This document shows positions 22,428 to 33,485 of a stretch of 64,000 nucleotides of DNA, piece by piece. Both the position numbers and the translations under genes were made by a program. The notes beneath the pieces were generated by a model. The model was not told the origin of the DNA and ran no database searches. It worked only from the letters and a program-made list of their open reading frames with translations. The stretch is from Talinum fruticosum. Its lineage: Eukaryota; Streptophyta; Magnoliopsida; Caryophyllales; Talinaceae. Each line of letters opens with the position of its first letter. The first letter of the stretch is position 1. The stretch covers positions 868,001 through 932,000 of the forward strand of contig JAITYX010000125.1 in the NCBI GenBank assembly GCA_021018815.1. Direction: 5' to 3'.

Positions 22428-23168
22428 AGTTCTAAAAGAATTGTTAATGATTGTGAGATTGTGCTTTTAAATGATTGAAGTGTTATGATCTTTACGTTGC
22501 AAACGATTTCATTGAAAAGTATCTAAATTTGTATTATGTTATTATGTTTTCGCCGATTTTATTATTATGAGTATGTGTAAAGAATTTCTGTTTTAAGAGT
22601 GTAAGACTTTCCGGTGAGCTTGTGGTTTGCTCACCCCACAAATTTCCCCATTTTCCCCTCCCCTGTGTTGCGGGTATAATCTCGAAGGTGTGTTATGTAT
22701 TTAGCATATTCGGACTTACGCATGTCGTTTGCTAGCTGCTTGTTTGCTTGAAGTGACTCAAGTTGCTTGACATGCATTTTATGTTTCCAAGTGTTGTAAT
22801 TTGTAATTTAGTTCATATTGTTTGTACCGAGATGGACAACAAACCATTTAGATTGTTTTAAGCTTTTACGCATGATTGGTTAGACCCCGGCGTGTGGCCG
22901 TTGAGTTGTATACTCTGCGCGTGTGGCTCGTTGAGTTATATTATGATTTTTATGCAAGGTTTTAAGGCTTTAAGCCTAGGGGATATTCCATATTACAAAT
23001 GGAACTATGTGGAAATTTTTAGAAAATTTTCAAACTCTTTTGGAAAATTACCTTTATTACCTTAAGTTGGAATTAGGAAGTCAAGCCGACACCTAAATGA
23101 GCCTTGGGAGTTCCTTGTGAGGAACTCTGGTTACATAATACCCCAAGGGTGGGTTTTAGGGTGTTACA
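22428..23168 (+). repeat. 3' end of gypsy LTR
   Basis: Non-coding LTR sequence running to the terminus GGGTGTTACA. It contains GTGAGCTTGTGGTTTGCTCA and a CCCC-rich stretch (22620-22670), as in Del/Tekay-type LTRs. The next five bases, TGGAG, are the target duplication. Confidence 0.6.
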
Positions 23169-24625
23169 TGGAGAGTCTAAGTCACCCTAGAGGGGGTGAA
23201 TAGGGTGATGATGAAATTTCAAAGAGTTTAGACAATTTTTGTTAAGAAACAAATCAACAGTTGAGTCTAAGTCTAGATTGGACTCGAAATGCAAACATTC
23301 GAAATACGTGGAAACCCTCCCGGGGGTAGAAAACCACGGATAGTGCTAATCCAAGCACCAAGTCAAATCGACTATTTTGAATCCTCAAAATACAAAGGAT
23401 CGACTCTACCGAATTGCTCCCTTAGACAATTCCTTACAATGTTTTCCTAGACTTAGAAGATCCCTTATCCGATCTACTACTTCCGACTAAGGTAACCTTT
23501 ACAATTAAGGGCAACTGAGCTGAGATAACCCTTACAGCTCAATCAAGGGACTTACACGAAAGTAAGTGAAGAATGTAATTTATTACAAGACTTTCTTAAC
23601 AACTCAGAAAATATTAAATACAAACTTAGAGTTGTAAGTAGAAGATTAAGTAAGTAATGCACTAAGAGAATTAGGCAATGTATTGATCAATAATTTCGGT
23701 AATTCTCAAATCTTGTGAAACGGCTTCTATTTATAGATGACCAAGCGAGTAGCGGTTGAGTCCGATTTACGGATCGAAGTCTTTACTAGCCATTATAAAG
23801 GCTTTTCTAAGTCACTCAAAAAGATCCGTTGGAGTGTGAACGTTGAGCAACGGCTATTTGCTCCAAAAGGTGTTTCAATCAACTGGTGTTGTCCGAAAAG
23901 AAGAGTGGAAACCACCATTGAGCCTAGCATTGAAGTTTTCCAGTTTGGAAACAGACGGCCTTGAGACGGTGTCCAAGTCCTGTCCAAAATTGGCTAAAGC
24001 TGTTTGCTAGTGTTTAACGGCTAGAAGTCGGTTGCTTTTGAGATTCAAAAATAGATTAGCCTTGTTTGAATAACCTACAAAAGCAAACCACATTGATTCT
24101 CGAAGTATAAAATACTTTGGTCCAAGATTAGGCAAACATAGTAATTAAATTGAGTAATTAAGAGTTTAATTATCATAGGCCTAAAAGATTGGAATATTCC
24201 GAGTCTATATCTCATAGGTTCAAAGTCAGCTCAGAATAAATCCTAGAAAGATCAAGTTAAAGGATAAACATTAGAGTAAGTGAACTTGATCTATCAAATA
24301 ATTCTCTAAGAAAATAAAATGACTTAGAAAAGCTGAATTAACGTTGTAATTCATTTTACCTTAGCAAGCACGATTAGTACTCGGAAAAAGTGCGTTAACG
24401 GAATTATTTGATCATGCAATGGTTCCGAGTAGATTCCGAGTAGGTGAGAATACCTCGGTAGAGAAGATCTAAAATACGGTGCTATTTGACTCACTCGGAA
24501 TAATGATGAAAACTTAGATAGGAGTTTCTATGTAGCTTAGAATGACTTGCAATCAAAACTTAAGAGAGATAGAAGTTTATACCGAGTCTTTCATAAAATA
24601 CTTAAAGTTAAGATATGAGTTTTCA
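23169..24625 (-). repeat. main part of interrupted solo copia LTR (copy D)
   Basis: It continues the LTR whose tip is at 6238-6256: TGGAGAGTCTAAGTCACCC through to GAGTTTTCA at 24625. Together the parts make one LTR of about 1.47 kb with target bases GACTA (6233-6237) and AACTA (24626-24630). No internal copia region is attached, so it is a solo LTR. A TATA box on the minus strand lies near 23738-23729. Confidence 0.85.
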
Positions 24626-24630
24626 AACTA

Positions 24631-24702
24631 TAGATCTGTTTTTAAGTATTCGAACGTCGAAAAAAGTGTGGGTGCAAGCTCTTCTCCGAGGAGACATTTA
24701 AA
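24631..24702 (+). pseudogene. Harbinger ORF1: last codons, displaced 18.4 kb
   Basis: This is the 3' end of the Myb-like gene interrupted at 6237. Read in the frame of the upstream part, with the duplicated target bases counted once, it continues to the usual family ending LLRGDI and a TAA at 24700-24702. The frame is uninterrupted across the join, so the open frame was probably still intact here when the LTR inserted. What follows (24703-25484) is non-coding. Confidence 0.75.
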
Positions 24703-25484
24703 TTTGGTAAATAAATTAGTTGTTTAATTTTAAATGAAGTTATTTTTTGTTGATCTTGTTGTCTTCTTCTACTAATGGTTTTTGTGTTTTTTTTCCTGTT
24801 TTATGTGTTTATCTCAAGGTGAATCAACTCATCTTCTTATTGATGAAGAAGGTTGACATGGTTGCTACTTACTATTGTTGATATGGGAGCTGTTATGAAG
24901 AATGTAGAAATTGTTTTTTCTTTATGAACTTCTTTATTTTGCGGTTTGTTACAATGACAAAATAATAAAGAATTGTGTAGTTGAAAGTTTAAGAAATTTT
25001 AAAGTTTGACTTATTCGAATGAGGATTTGTTTTTTAATTTTTATTAGTTTGTTATGATGATAAACAATATGTTTTGTACTTTTGCGAGTTTATAATTAAT
25101 GATTCGAGTACATATTATGTAGAATGATAGGTTATTTTTCTTTATTAAAAAAGAAAGAATACATATAAAAGAGAGATTGATAATGATAAATTAAAGTTTT
25201 TATTTAAAAAACAAAGAAAGGAAAAAAATTATGAAATTATATTAGGTTGTCTTATCTTCAAAATTAATTTTAGTGAAAGTAGTGGACGTAAAATTGATTC
25301 CATTATATATTGCAAATAAAATAAACCAAATATAGCAATGGAATGGTAATTACATTACCTTATGTAATTAATAATTACTAACAAACATGGTAATGCAATC
25401 AACATTGCATTACATTCCACTTTCATTACATTACATTATTGATTGCATTACAACCTAATTGCATTACATCCAACCAAACGCAGA
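24703..25484. other. 3' non-coding and subterminal region of Harbinger element
   Basis: AT-rich sequence without a gene. From about 25300 it contains many short copies of ATTGCATTAC and its variants in both directions, a subterminal array, ending at CCAACCAAACGCAGACC. I take this as the right end of the Harbinger element. Confidence 0.5.
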
Positions 25485-25896
25485 CCTTTGTGGTTAAGGC
25501 CGAGGTATTGGAACCCTTTCCTTCTCATTCTCTTCCTTCCTTCTCTCTAAACCCTAATTTTGTATCTACTATTCTTCACTTGTCTATTTTATTGGGGCCG
25601 CTACAGGCCTAGTTTCGATCATTGGTAAGCCATTTTTACTCAATTTTTCAATCGAATTAAGGTCTAAATGTATTATTAGTTCTTTCTAATAAATTTTCTC
25701 TCCTTTTGCGATAGTTTGAGTTTACGTGCTTCTTGTGAGAGTTATAATTTTTCTCCTTTTTGTGAGAGTTAGAGTTTTCTCCTTTTGTGAGAGCCAAGGT
25801 CCGTTTGAACCTTGGAAAATATTATGGAAAAAAATAAAAATGGAAAGTCACTTGCTTTCCGAGTGTTTGGATTAAAGAAAATTAGAAAAGAAAAAA
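25485..25896. other. possible host 5' UTR-like sequence and start of a MITE
   Basis: A pyrimidine-rich stretch with AAACCCTAATTTTG and an intron-donor-like CATTGGTAAGCC resembles a plant gene leader, but I see no start of a protein. Tandem phrases TTCTCCTTTTTGTGAGAG occur at 25745-25795. From about 25803 (TCCGTTTGAACC) begins a possible MITE whose other end could be near 33532. Confidence 0.3.
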
Positions 25897-27470
25897 TGAA
25901 GACTCGAGACACTTGCTCAATATTCTTCGAGTCATGCAAAAGGAATCGGGTATAACGATTCTATACATATAGAGTTTTGATTCCAAGGCATTCTCTGTGT
26001 CTTAGAAACTTACTTGAGTAAAATAGTATTTTCTCTAAGTGATTCGGCCCTCACTTATCTCTTTTATCGCTTTTCGGTTAGCGACTCGAAAAGCGGCTCT
26101 TTATTCCGAGTCCACTCTCACTCAGATTAATCGCATTTTGAATATACCCGTATTCAGTTGTTTCTCACTCAGAATCCGACTTACGGTTATCTACTCCATT
26201 GTTTGCATAGTCGGCATTCGTAGTTCATTTCATGCTTAGTCTATCTCAAGTTTTTCTCACTCGATATTCTTTATAGAACTTGCTCTATTGCTTAGACTAA
26301 GTCATATGGAATTACGAGTATCATGGATATTAGACTCAGAAAATTCCATTTCTTTTCGACTCGGATAATCAATTGCGTAATTATCATAATTATTTTATTA
26401 TCCGTGTCTAACCTTGGACCAAAGTATTTTAGACTTTGAGAACCGAAGGTGTTTTACTTTTGTAGGTTATTCAATCGAGGATATCTTTTCAAACTACAAA
26501 AGTAGCCGAGCTTCGAGAATGTCAAATCACCGGCGAGATATGGCTTTTCACCTCCCTGCTTTAGTCCCGGAAGATTGTGTCGGAAGGCATGCGCTTCCAT
26601 ATCCGGAAAAGCTGGAACGCCAAGCCTAACGGTGGTTTCCACCTTATTTTTCAAGACACAACCGATGGTTTTGGGACTTCCAAGAGAGTTAAACCGTTGT
26701 CCAACGTCCATATTTCAACGGATACTTTCCGAGTGACTCGAGAAAGCCATTATCAACGGTCACATAAGACTCTCGGTCAGCGAGATGAAGATAACGGCTA
26801 CTCGCTTGGTTATCTATAAATAGAAGCCACTTCACAAGACATGAAGGTTGCCGAACATATTGTTTATACACATACTTGCTCAAAGTTATTGTATGTACTT
26901 TCAATCTTCAACTTACAACTCCCACTCTGTAATTCATAACTCTCCGAGTTGTAAGGTCTTGTACTCGATTACAAACTCTTCTTACATTCTTTGTAAGGTC
27001 CCTTGACTAAGGTGTAAAGGTTAACTCGGCTTAGTTATCCCTAGCTGTAAGGGTTATCTCGGCTAGGAAGTACTAGATCGAGATAAGGTAACTTCGAGTC
27101 TAGGAAAACTTGTATAGAGTTGTCCAAGGGAGCAACTCGGGTTCGATCGATTCACGGTATTTTGTGGACTCAAAATAGTGGATTTGACTTCGTGTGCGGA
27201 TTGACACGGGCCGTGGTTTTCTGCCCCAGGAGGGTTTCCACGTAAAATCTCTGTGTTCTCTTTACGAGTTCATTCTAGACTCGGACGGCCCTAACTGCTC
27301 TTGTTTCTTCGATTCATTGCTTTACGAGTCCAATCTTTTCGACCCTGTGTTTAGACTCGAAAGCTGTCTTTGCCTCTTTTCTGTCAAAAAGAGTGTGTTT
27401 TCACGAAGAATTTTCTATCACCCTATTCACCCCCTCTAGGGTGACTCATACTCTCCCGAGCAAACCTTCA
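25897..27470 (+). repeat. solo LTR of SIRE-like copia family (copy E)
   Basis: It runs from TGAAGACTCGAGAC to GCAAACCTTCA, 1574 bp, sense strand plus. The TATA box CTATAAATAG is at 26814-26823. It is flanked by AAAAA on both sides (25892-25896 and 27471-27475), consistent with a 5-bp duplication although low in complexity. No internal copia sequence is attached. Confidence 0.85.
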
Positions 27471-27621
27471 AAAAAGTTCGGAAAACATAATGGAAAATTT
27501 TATTATTTTTGGCAATCAATTTTCTCCTAAAGCGAGAGGAAAGCTGGGGAAATTATATTTTGACCATTCGAGTCACTCGTCGTGCGTAATCGGCTCCCTC
27601 TTCGTCTTCGCTTCCTTCTTC

Positions 27622-27657
<36 letters not shown>

Positions 27658-28273
27658 CCTCCTTCCTCCACCCCAACTCTCCTTTTGTAATCTCAAAATA
27701 AATTTCCATCGATTCCTCAATTATCATTACTTTTGTTTTCTTTTCCCTTCCTTCAATTCTCATTTGGTTGAAGTTTTCATTGTGAATCTACCTCGACTTT
27801 TATTTTATTTTTTATCACTTATTTTCAACTTTTCATCCTTATTGCAAATTCAGATTGATTTACCACCATTTGGTCATGTTCATGCTAGTTTCTACACTCA
27901 AGATTCATCATAAAGATGTAAGTATCATGATCATGAGAGTGAGAAATAGAAGTATGGTTGAATTTATTATAACAATTAGGTTAAAATTTATGAAATTTGA
28001 CAAAATCAATTTGGGGGTTTTAGTCAATTTGGAGGAATTAGAATAAAGTACATCAAATTGGGATGATTATTGAGAATTTCAAGAATTGGGCTTTGAACCC
28101 GGATGCTCATGGCATAGAAAGGGAAGGTGTAGGTGCAATGGGATAAGAGGTAGCTCTTTTTCTTTACTTCGTGGAAAGAAGATAAGAGTGTCTCCCTGAT
28201 TTTCAATCTCATTTTCTTTCGTTCATCTTTTCCTTGGATCAAACTAGAGAAAAAAAAAGTACTTTCTCACTCA
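27471..28273. other. non-coding interval between solo LTR and CACTA element
   Basis: AT-rich sequence with a (CT)n microsatellite at about 27626-27653. The open frames that cross it are low-complexity and I do not recognise them. It may be part of the MITE-like unit that both neighbours entered. Confidence 0.4.
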
Positions 28274-28530
28274 CACTACAACAGAAATCACTTTTAACGA
28301 TGGGTCTTTAATGACGGTTATAAGGACAAACCGTCATACAAAATGGACCGGTGACATTTTCGTAAAAAAATACAATTTTTAATGTATATATGACGACAGT
28401 TCAACATTAAAACCGTCGTCTAAAGTTTAGACTAAACCTTAGACCACGGTTCTTTTATCGAACCATAGTCTAAGAACTTTAGACGACGATTCTTGTAGTG
28501 AACCTAGTCTAAAGTTCAGCACACAAAAAA
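28274..28530. repeat. left TIR and subterminal repeats of the CACTA element
   Basis: After the terminal CACTA come alternating copies of the ACCGTCGTCTAA / TTAGACGACGATT motif (about 28315-28515), which can pair with each other. In related elements such arrays bind the element-encoded protein. The matching array is at 33180-33470. Confidence 0.75.
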
Positions 28531-29040
28531 TCTTCGACCAACGTCGAGTCTCACTTTTGTCACTCTCGGTCCCACTCATTCTCTCTACGGTTTCCGGCCA
28601 TGGTTGCATTCACCCCCACTCACTCTCTCCGCGTTTCCCGTTGTGGCTGCACCATTCTCTCGCCGAATTCTCTTTCCGACCTCACTCTCTCCGTGTGGCT
28701 GCACCTCTCTCGTGGACTTCGCTTTCCGGCCACCACCAGGTTAGTCTCTTTGCTTCATCTTTCGCCTTTTGCCCTGAATTCCATTGCGGGTTTTTAATTA
28801 TGTATTGTTTTCCTTGTCATTTTCGGCATTTTCATGAAACTCGAAAGTGTAGATAGTACTTTCCAATTTCAAATCTAAACTCAAAAGTGTAATTTAGGAG
28901 TCTTATATTTCATAGTGTTTTAAAGAAAATTTTGTAGATTAATCTTATAAATTGTGAATGGATAGAATATGAAAATAAGAGAAAAGTTGTTGTCCATGTT
29001 TATTTATTAATAGTTGTATAATTGCTTGCAGTATAAAATG

Positions 29041-30420
29041 GATTCTTCCAAAAGTACAAAAAATCGAGGGGCGAACTATGATGAACAAGGAGAAGTTGGT
29101 CGGGAGTAGAGACGATCTAACTCTCCTATGACACAAGTCGATTTTGATAGCCACGAAAATGTTATAGGTGAGCATAAAGCTCCCTTTATGAGCCACGTTG
29201 GTGCGGCAACCCACTCCCACGTGAACATCAATTATAGAAAATGGGCTGATGTCCCCGATTCCATTAAGGACAACCTTTGGAATGATATTCGGGTAAATGA
29301 ACTACATCTCAACTTAGTATTGCAACTTATATTGTAAATGGTTAATATATATGTACTAATTCATATCGTTCTTGTGTTTCGAGAGAACATTCAACTTGAA
29401 CGTTAATGAATCCGAGATCCCCTCCTGCAACACAAGGCCCTTATGTTGGCGACAAAAGTTTAGAGACTTCAAATATCGCATTGCTGCTATCTAGGTCTAT
29501 AAAACAAGGTAGATAAAACAAGAAGGTAGACCCTAGGAGGTCTACAATTGTATCACCGAAGAGGATTAGAGATCGTTTGAATCACATATCACCTCTCCAG
29601 AATACATGGTAATTTTATTACTTTGATACCTTTTTTGATACTACATCATTGATGATTGTATAAAAAAGTTAATGGGTAGCTCTAAGGAGAAAATAGAGGG
29701 TTTGAATAGTATGCAACTTCATTCAATATTCAATCTCATATAAAAATAGTGTGATGTTGGTTTTCTATAAATGTAAGTGGTGAGATATACTTGAGAATGG
29801 CGAGATGTAGAGGACAATGAGAGGGAGTTGTCTTATGCATTGATATTTTCGTTGTCGAATTGATATAAAAAGGAAAAAATTGTCAATGACATATACAACT
29901 ATTTTCGATTTAAGTGCTATGCATTGATATTTTTGTTGTCTTAATTACTTGCGCAAGTGATATGTGAAGCCAACTGGAAGAGGATTAAAAGCAATACGTA
30001 CCCTCATGTGTTGTCCCATGGGGGATACCCGAAGTTGGAGGAGAAGTTGTACAAGAAAAATCTTAAACAACTTCAAACCACGGTCAGTGAAGGTTCCACC
30101 ATAGATACTTCGCAACTCGTTGTCGATAGGGACGAGCTATGGGTCAAAGGAAGAAAGAAGAAAGATGGAACCTTCACTACGGTCGATGTAGAAGCTATTT
30201 GTCGTCAACTCGTGTGTTTTTTTTTTTTTACTATTTCCTTTACTTATTTTGATAACTTATTGGTTTTAATATTTATGAATTGTCAAATGATAATATATTT
30301 TTCTTCTTACGGAGTCTTTGTCACGGACATCGACTTTAGAAGTCGCCGACACCACCGGGAGGAGGGACAAGCTAGCCTTGGCCCTACAAAGAGATTAGCA
30401 TCCCGAGCCATTCGTTGAAT
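29041..30420 (+). pseudogene. CACTA-encoded plant En/Spm-type transposase-related protein
   Basis: The reading begins MDSSKSTKNRG at 29038-29041, has a stop, then TQVDFDSHENVIGEHK and NINYRKWADVPDSIKDNLWN. After an intron-like interval, 29957-30215 encodes CEANWKRIKSNTYPHVLSHG, then GGYPKLEEKL, then RDELWVKGRKKKDGTFTTVD. These blocks are typical of the plant Transposase_24 (Ptta/En/Spm) family, thought to bind subterminal repeats. A stop-laden tail with a coiled-coil-like stretch follows to about 30680. Broken frames indicate a pseudogene. Confidence 0.75.
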
Positions 30421-31189
30421 AGGTGGGGATAGTTGAGCACTTTGGGACTACGAAGAAGTGCCTCGCTCTGTTCCAGCCAAGCACATATGAAGGCCCAAAT
30501 GGCCCAAATGTAGTCCCAACGAGTCCCAAATATCCCAAATAGTTGCACATATGGAAGAGATGAGGGTGCAAATGTGAGCAGAGATGTAGTCCCGGATAAG
30601 GTCGTAGTTCACCAACATGGGTATGCCATTATGTAGCAACTTTGAATGCGAGCTCACCCGTCGACCAATTCAAAGTTCTAGCGAGGGTAATTCAGATTTT
30701 GCAACCTAATTATATTTACATGCATGTTTATATTTTGACTAATTAATGTATAATCTTGTTGAATATTTACTTATAGTATGATTTTGTTGTTTCGGATGAG
30801 TGTTGTTATTTACATGTATGTTTATATTTATGACTAATTGGTGTATAATCTTGTTCAATGAATGGTGTATATTGTGTAGTTGTTGCGTAACTCGGCATGT
30901 GGCTGTTGAGTACTTACTTATTTATTAATATGTTTTTGTTGTTTCGGATGAGGGTCGCTATCCCGGAAAAATGTTTAATTTTAAGGGAAACTCTATCCAT
31001 TTATTTTCGGGGTTTTAGGTTATTCAACTTCTATGTCAAAGGTTTTACTTTGAAGAGGAAACTTTATCTGTATATTTTCGGGGTTTTTATGTTATTTAAC
31101 TTCTATGTCAAAGGTTATCCCATTATACTCATTCTTATGCAGCCACCTGAATTGCAAGCTAGCTTCTCATCACCCTCCCTTAGAGCATG

Positions 31190-32640
31190 TTGTAGCATTG
31201 GGTGTTGTTTTCCCTTAGAGGTCGGATATTATCGTTCATGGGACACCCTTTGTAGCTGATGAGGTGAGGGTGAGTGTGAAAGAGGTGATGCACGGGAAAG
31301 GCGAGTGTGAGTTGCCGATCCAGGGACCAAACCTCCACACTCTTAGAGACGCGATCAACTCTTTCCTTCATCGACCCAAGAGTTTGGTCATCCTCACTAC
31401 GGCCATTCATTTTTATTAAAAATATTAGATTTAGCTATTGTTAATATCACGTATATATATTTCTCATTTTTGTATTGATTATTCACTAGGATATCGGGGA
31501 CGGATGCGAGAGTGGGATGAACGACGACAGTGGCACAAGCAAGGGTTCGAGTGGCGCCTATTCGTCGTCCAAAAAGTCTCCTCTCAAATCCATTGAGGAG
31601 TCCCGCACGGATTGGTGTGCTACTCCGGAAAGTTATGTGAAGACTCTATCAACGAGAGGAACCATTTGTCACGTAGCGCGCTAGGTCACGTGTTTGGACA
31701 ACGTGAAGTGGATATGCCGATCTATGTCTTCCCCGATGACATACAACAATTTTTGCGCATGGATGATATCGGCGTATTCGCTATTATGATTAGCATTATG
31801 TGAGTTAATATATTCATAATCAGTTCTTTTTTAACTATTAATTTCAATTTCTAACTTCATACAATTAATATGTAAGGTGGTCTGTATGAGATTGGGAAGG
31901 ACTTCGTTCAATTTACGAACCCTAACTCCATTATTCAAGGAGTTGGGTTGAATTGTGAAAACGAGTCACCTATATCTTTAGCGTCATGAAACATACTATG
32001 GAGGATAAAACATGGTACTTGGCGGCATTCGATGAGAGGTAAGTGTACAAATAATGAACTAATTAAGCGATGAAGTTTTTATACGGTGTTATACATACTT
32101 ATATAAAAATGTGTTATTTGTGGTTATGTAGCCACCTTTGAATGCTTGCTGTCCTATATCCAAGGGCTAATATTGCCTAATGGCGTGATCCTCTCGGTCA
32201 TGACGTGACGGAAGATATCAAGGACGTCGTCGAGACGTGAGTTCATACTTTTAATCATTTTATGTTATTTTATTAATTAGTAATCGTTCAATGGTATGTC
32301 TAACTTTAATTTTATTTTTCCGATTGAAAAATAGTGCTCTACTCTATTATTGTTATGGAGGAGGCGTCAAAGACAAGCGAGTGAAGAAATTACAACCACT
32401 AATTGTCCCCGTCAAGGTTGGGAATCTACTTTAATTATTAAAGTTTACTTTAATTGTTTTTCATTTCATATTACTTGCTAGCTAAATAAAGTACTAATTA
32501 ATTCTCTATGTGTTGGAAATCTATTTTATTATTATAGTGCCATAAACAACCGGGGAACGTGGAGTGTGACTTCTACATTCTCCAATACATGAAAGAGATT
32601 GTGACCGAACTCAATTTAAATTCTAGTCCCAAAGAAGTAT
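31190..32640 (+). pseudogene. Ulp1-like (C48) SUMO-protease remnant captured by the CACTA element
   Basis: At 31220-31410 one frame encodes VHGTPFVADEVRVSVKEVMH and HTLRDAINSFLHRPKSLV, a block often found before the protease in plant CACTA elements. After introns come IYVFPDDIQQFLRMDDIGVF (31700-31790), GKDFVQFTNPNSIIQGVG (about 31890-31950) and, near 32135, MLAVLYPRANIA, a stop, then WRDPLGHDVTEDIKDVVET. These fit the Asp part of the family. Near 32540-32620 is HKQPGNVECDFYILQYMKEI. The Cys is present, but the following Gly of the usual ECG is Asp. C48 proteases remove SUMO or related modifiers; this one is inactive by stops. Confidence 0.72.
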
Positions 32641-33179
32641 ACTTGCACTTGTAATTGATTATATTCTTTTTCGGTTTGATTGAGACTTGCACTTGACCTA
32701 ATTAATATGTCTTTTACAACATTGGTTACAATATTTCCTGGGGAAGAAGCCATCCACTCCCTTTACGAGATGAAGTGTTTAATGAGTTAAAACAAGGTTG
32801 GGAAGAGTTTGTATATATCCGTATAAAGAAATACGTATATATTTATAATTATTCTTCATTATTTGATTAGTCAAATTTGTGATTTTAGTAGTCATACGAT
32901 TACTGAGGCATATATGTACATAGGTATATGTATTTTTACATTGTTTTGTATCATATACAAAATGTGATGAGTATGTTGTTTTGTATATATTATGGTGAAG
33001 AGTGTATTAGATTGTGGTTTGTATATGTGTTTGTATATGATTTTTGTACTGTACGGAGGGCAACCAAACACGAGAAAAATTATTTTAAAAAATCGAGACT
33101 TGTTACTATGGTTCTTAAGGCGAACCGTAGTAAAAGGTCCGGTTGGAGCCTATGACTACGAGTTCTTCACCTGAACTGT

Positions 33180-33485
33180 AGCCATATGCTTATCTATGAT
33201 GACGGTTCCTTCATCCGAACCGTCGTCTTAGGTGCTATGTAAATAATTTTATCAAGCTGTAGAGGAAGGCCTATGATGACGGTTCGAGATGAAGAAACCA
33301 TCGTCATAGATAAGCCTATGACTACGGTTTTTCTATATAAACCGTCGTCATATAGTGACCTATGACTATGGTTTTGAACCGTAGTCAAAGGTGGTACATA
33401 CAACGACGCACGCATACACGACGCTCGATTAAGCGTAGTTAAATGTCGTTTTTAACCGTAGTTAAAAGTGGTTCCTATAATAGTG
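33180..33485. repeat. right subterminal repeats and TIR of the CACTA element
   Basis: Alternating copies of GACGGTT and AACCGTCGTC/AACCGTAGTC mirror the array at 28315-28515, ending in the terminal AGTG next to the TCA duplication. Confidence 0.8.

Larger units (their letters stand above)
6257..23168 (+). mobile_element. Ty3/gypsy LTR element with long Del/Tekay-like LTRs, hosting further insertions
   Basis: The element starts TGTAAGACCTGTAATTTTGG and ends GGGTGTTACA, the style of terminus seen in Del/Tekay-type gypsy LTRs. It is flanked by TGGAA (6252-6256) and TGGAG (23169-23173), an almost perfect 5-bp target duplication inside a copia LTR. Two partial LTR copies can be followed. One is 6257-7193. 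The other, broken by insertions, runs 9131-9510, 11072-12737 and 22428-23168. They share the purine-rich block at 6690-7193. The stretch 7194-9130 between them shows no recognisable gag or pol. This looks like a non-autonomous or heavily deleted element; its assignment rests on the LTR ends. Orientation is inferred from the terminal sequences. Confidence 0.65.
2858..25484 (+). mobile_element. PIF/Harbinger transposon, interrupted by nested insertions
   Basis: Two plus-strand genes typical of PIF/Harbinger elements lie in order, a DDE transposase pseudogene then a Myb/SANT-like gene, followed after an 18.4 kb interruption by the end of the second gene and a subterminal region (about 25300-25484) rich in ATTGCATTAC-type repeats. 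Read inward from the right, the end begins GGTCTGCGTTTGGTTGGA, the kind of terminus seen in plant Harbinger/Tourist elements. I could not find the matching left terminus; it may lie beyond the left gypsy insertion or be lost. The insertions within 6238-24625 are annotated separately. Confidence 0.65.
28274..33485 (+). mobile_element. CACTA (CMC/En-Spm) transposon with Ulp1-like gene
   Basis: The left end CACTACAACAGAAATCACTT and the right end, read inward, CACTATTATAGGAACCACTT are imperfect inverted repeats. Both sides have the 3-bp duplication TCA (28271-28273 and 33486-33488). Within about 250 bp of each end are subterminal copies of an ACGGTT/AACCGT motif in both orientations, as usual for CACTA elements. 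Inside are a plant En/Spm-type protein gene and a Ulp1-like protease remnant, both plus strand. I find no TNP2-type transposase, so at 5.2 kb it probably depended on another element. Confidence 0.88.

Noticed and set aside
27527..27763. Arg/Glu-rich minus-strand open frame
   Set aside because: It arises from the (CT)n microsatellite.
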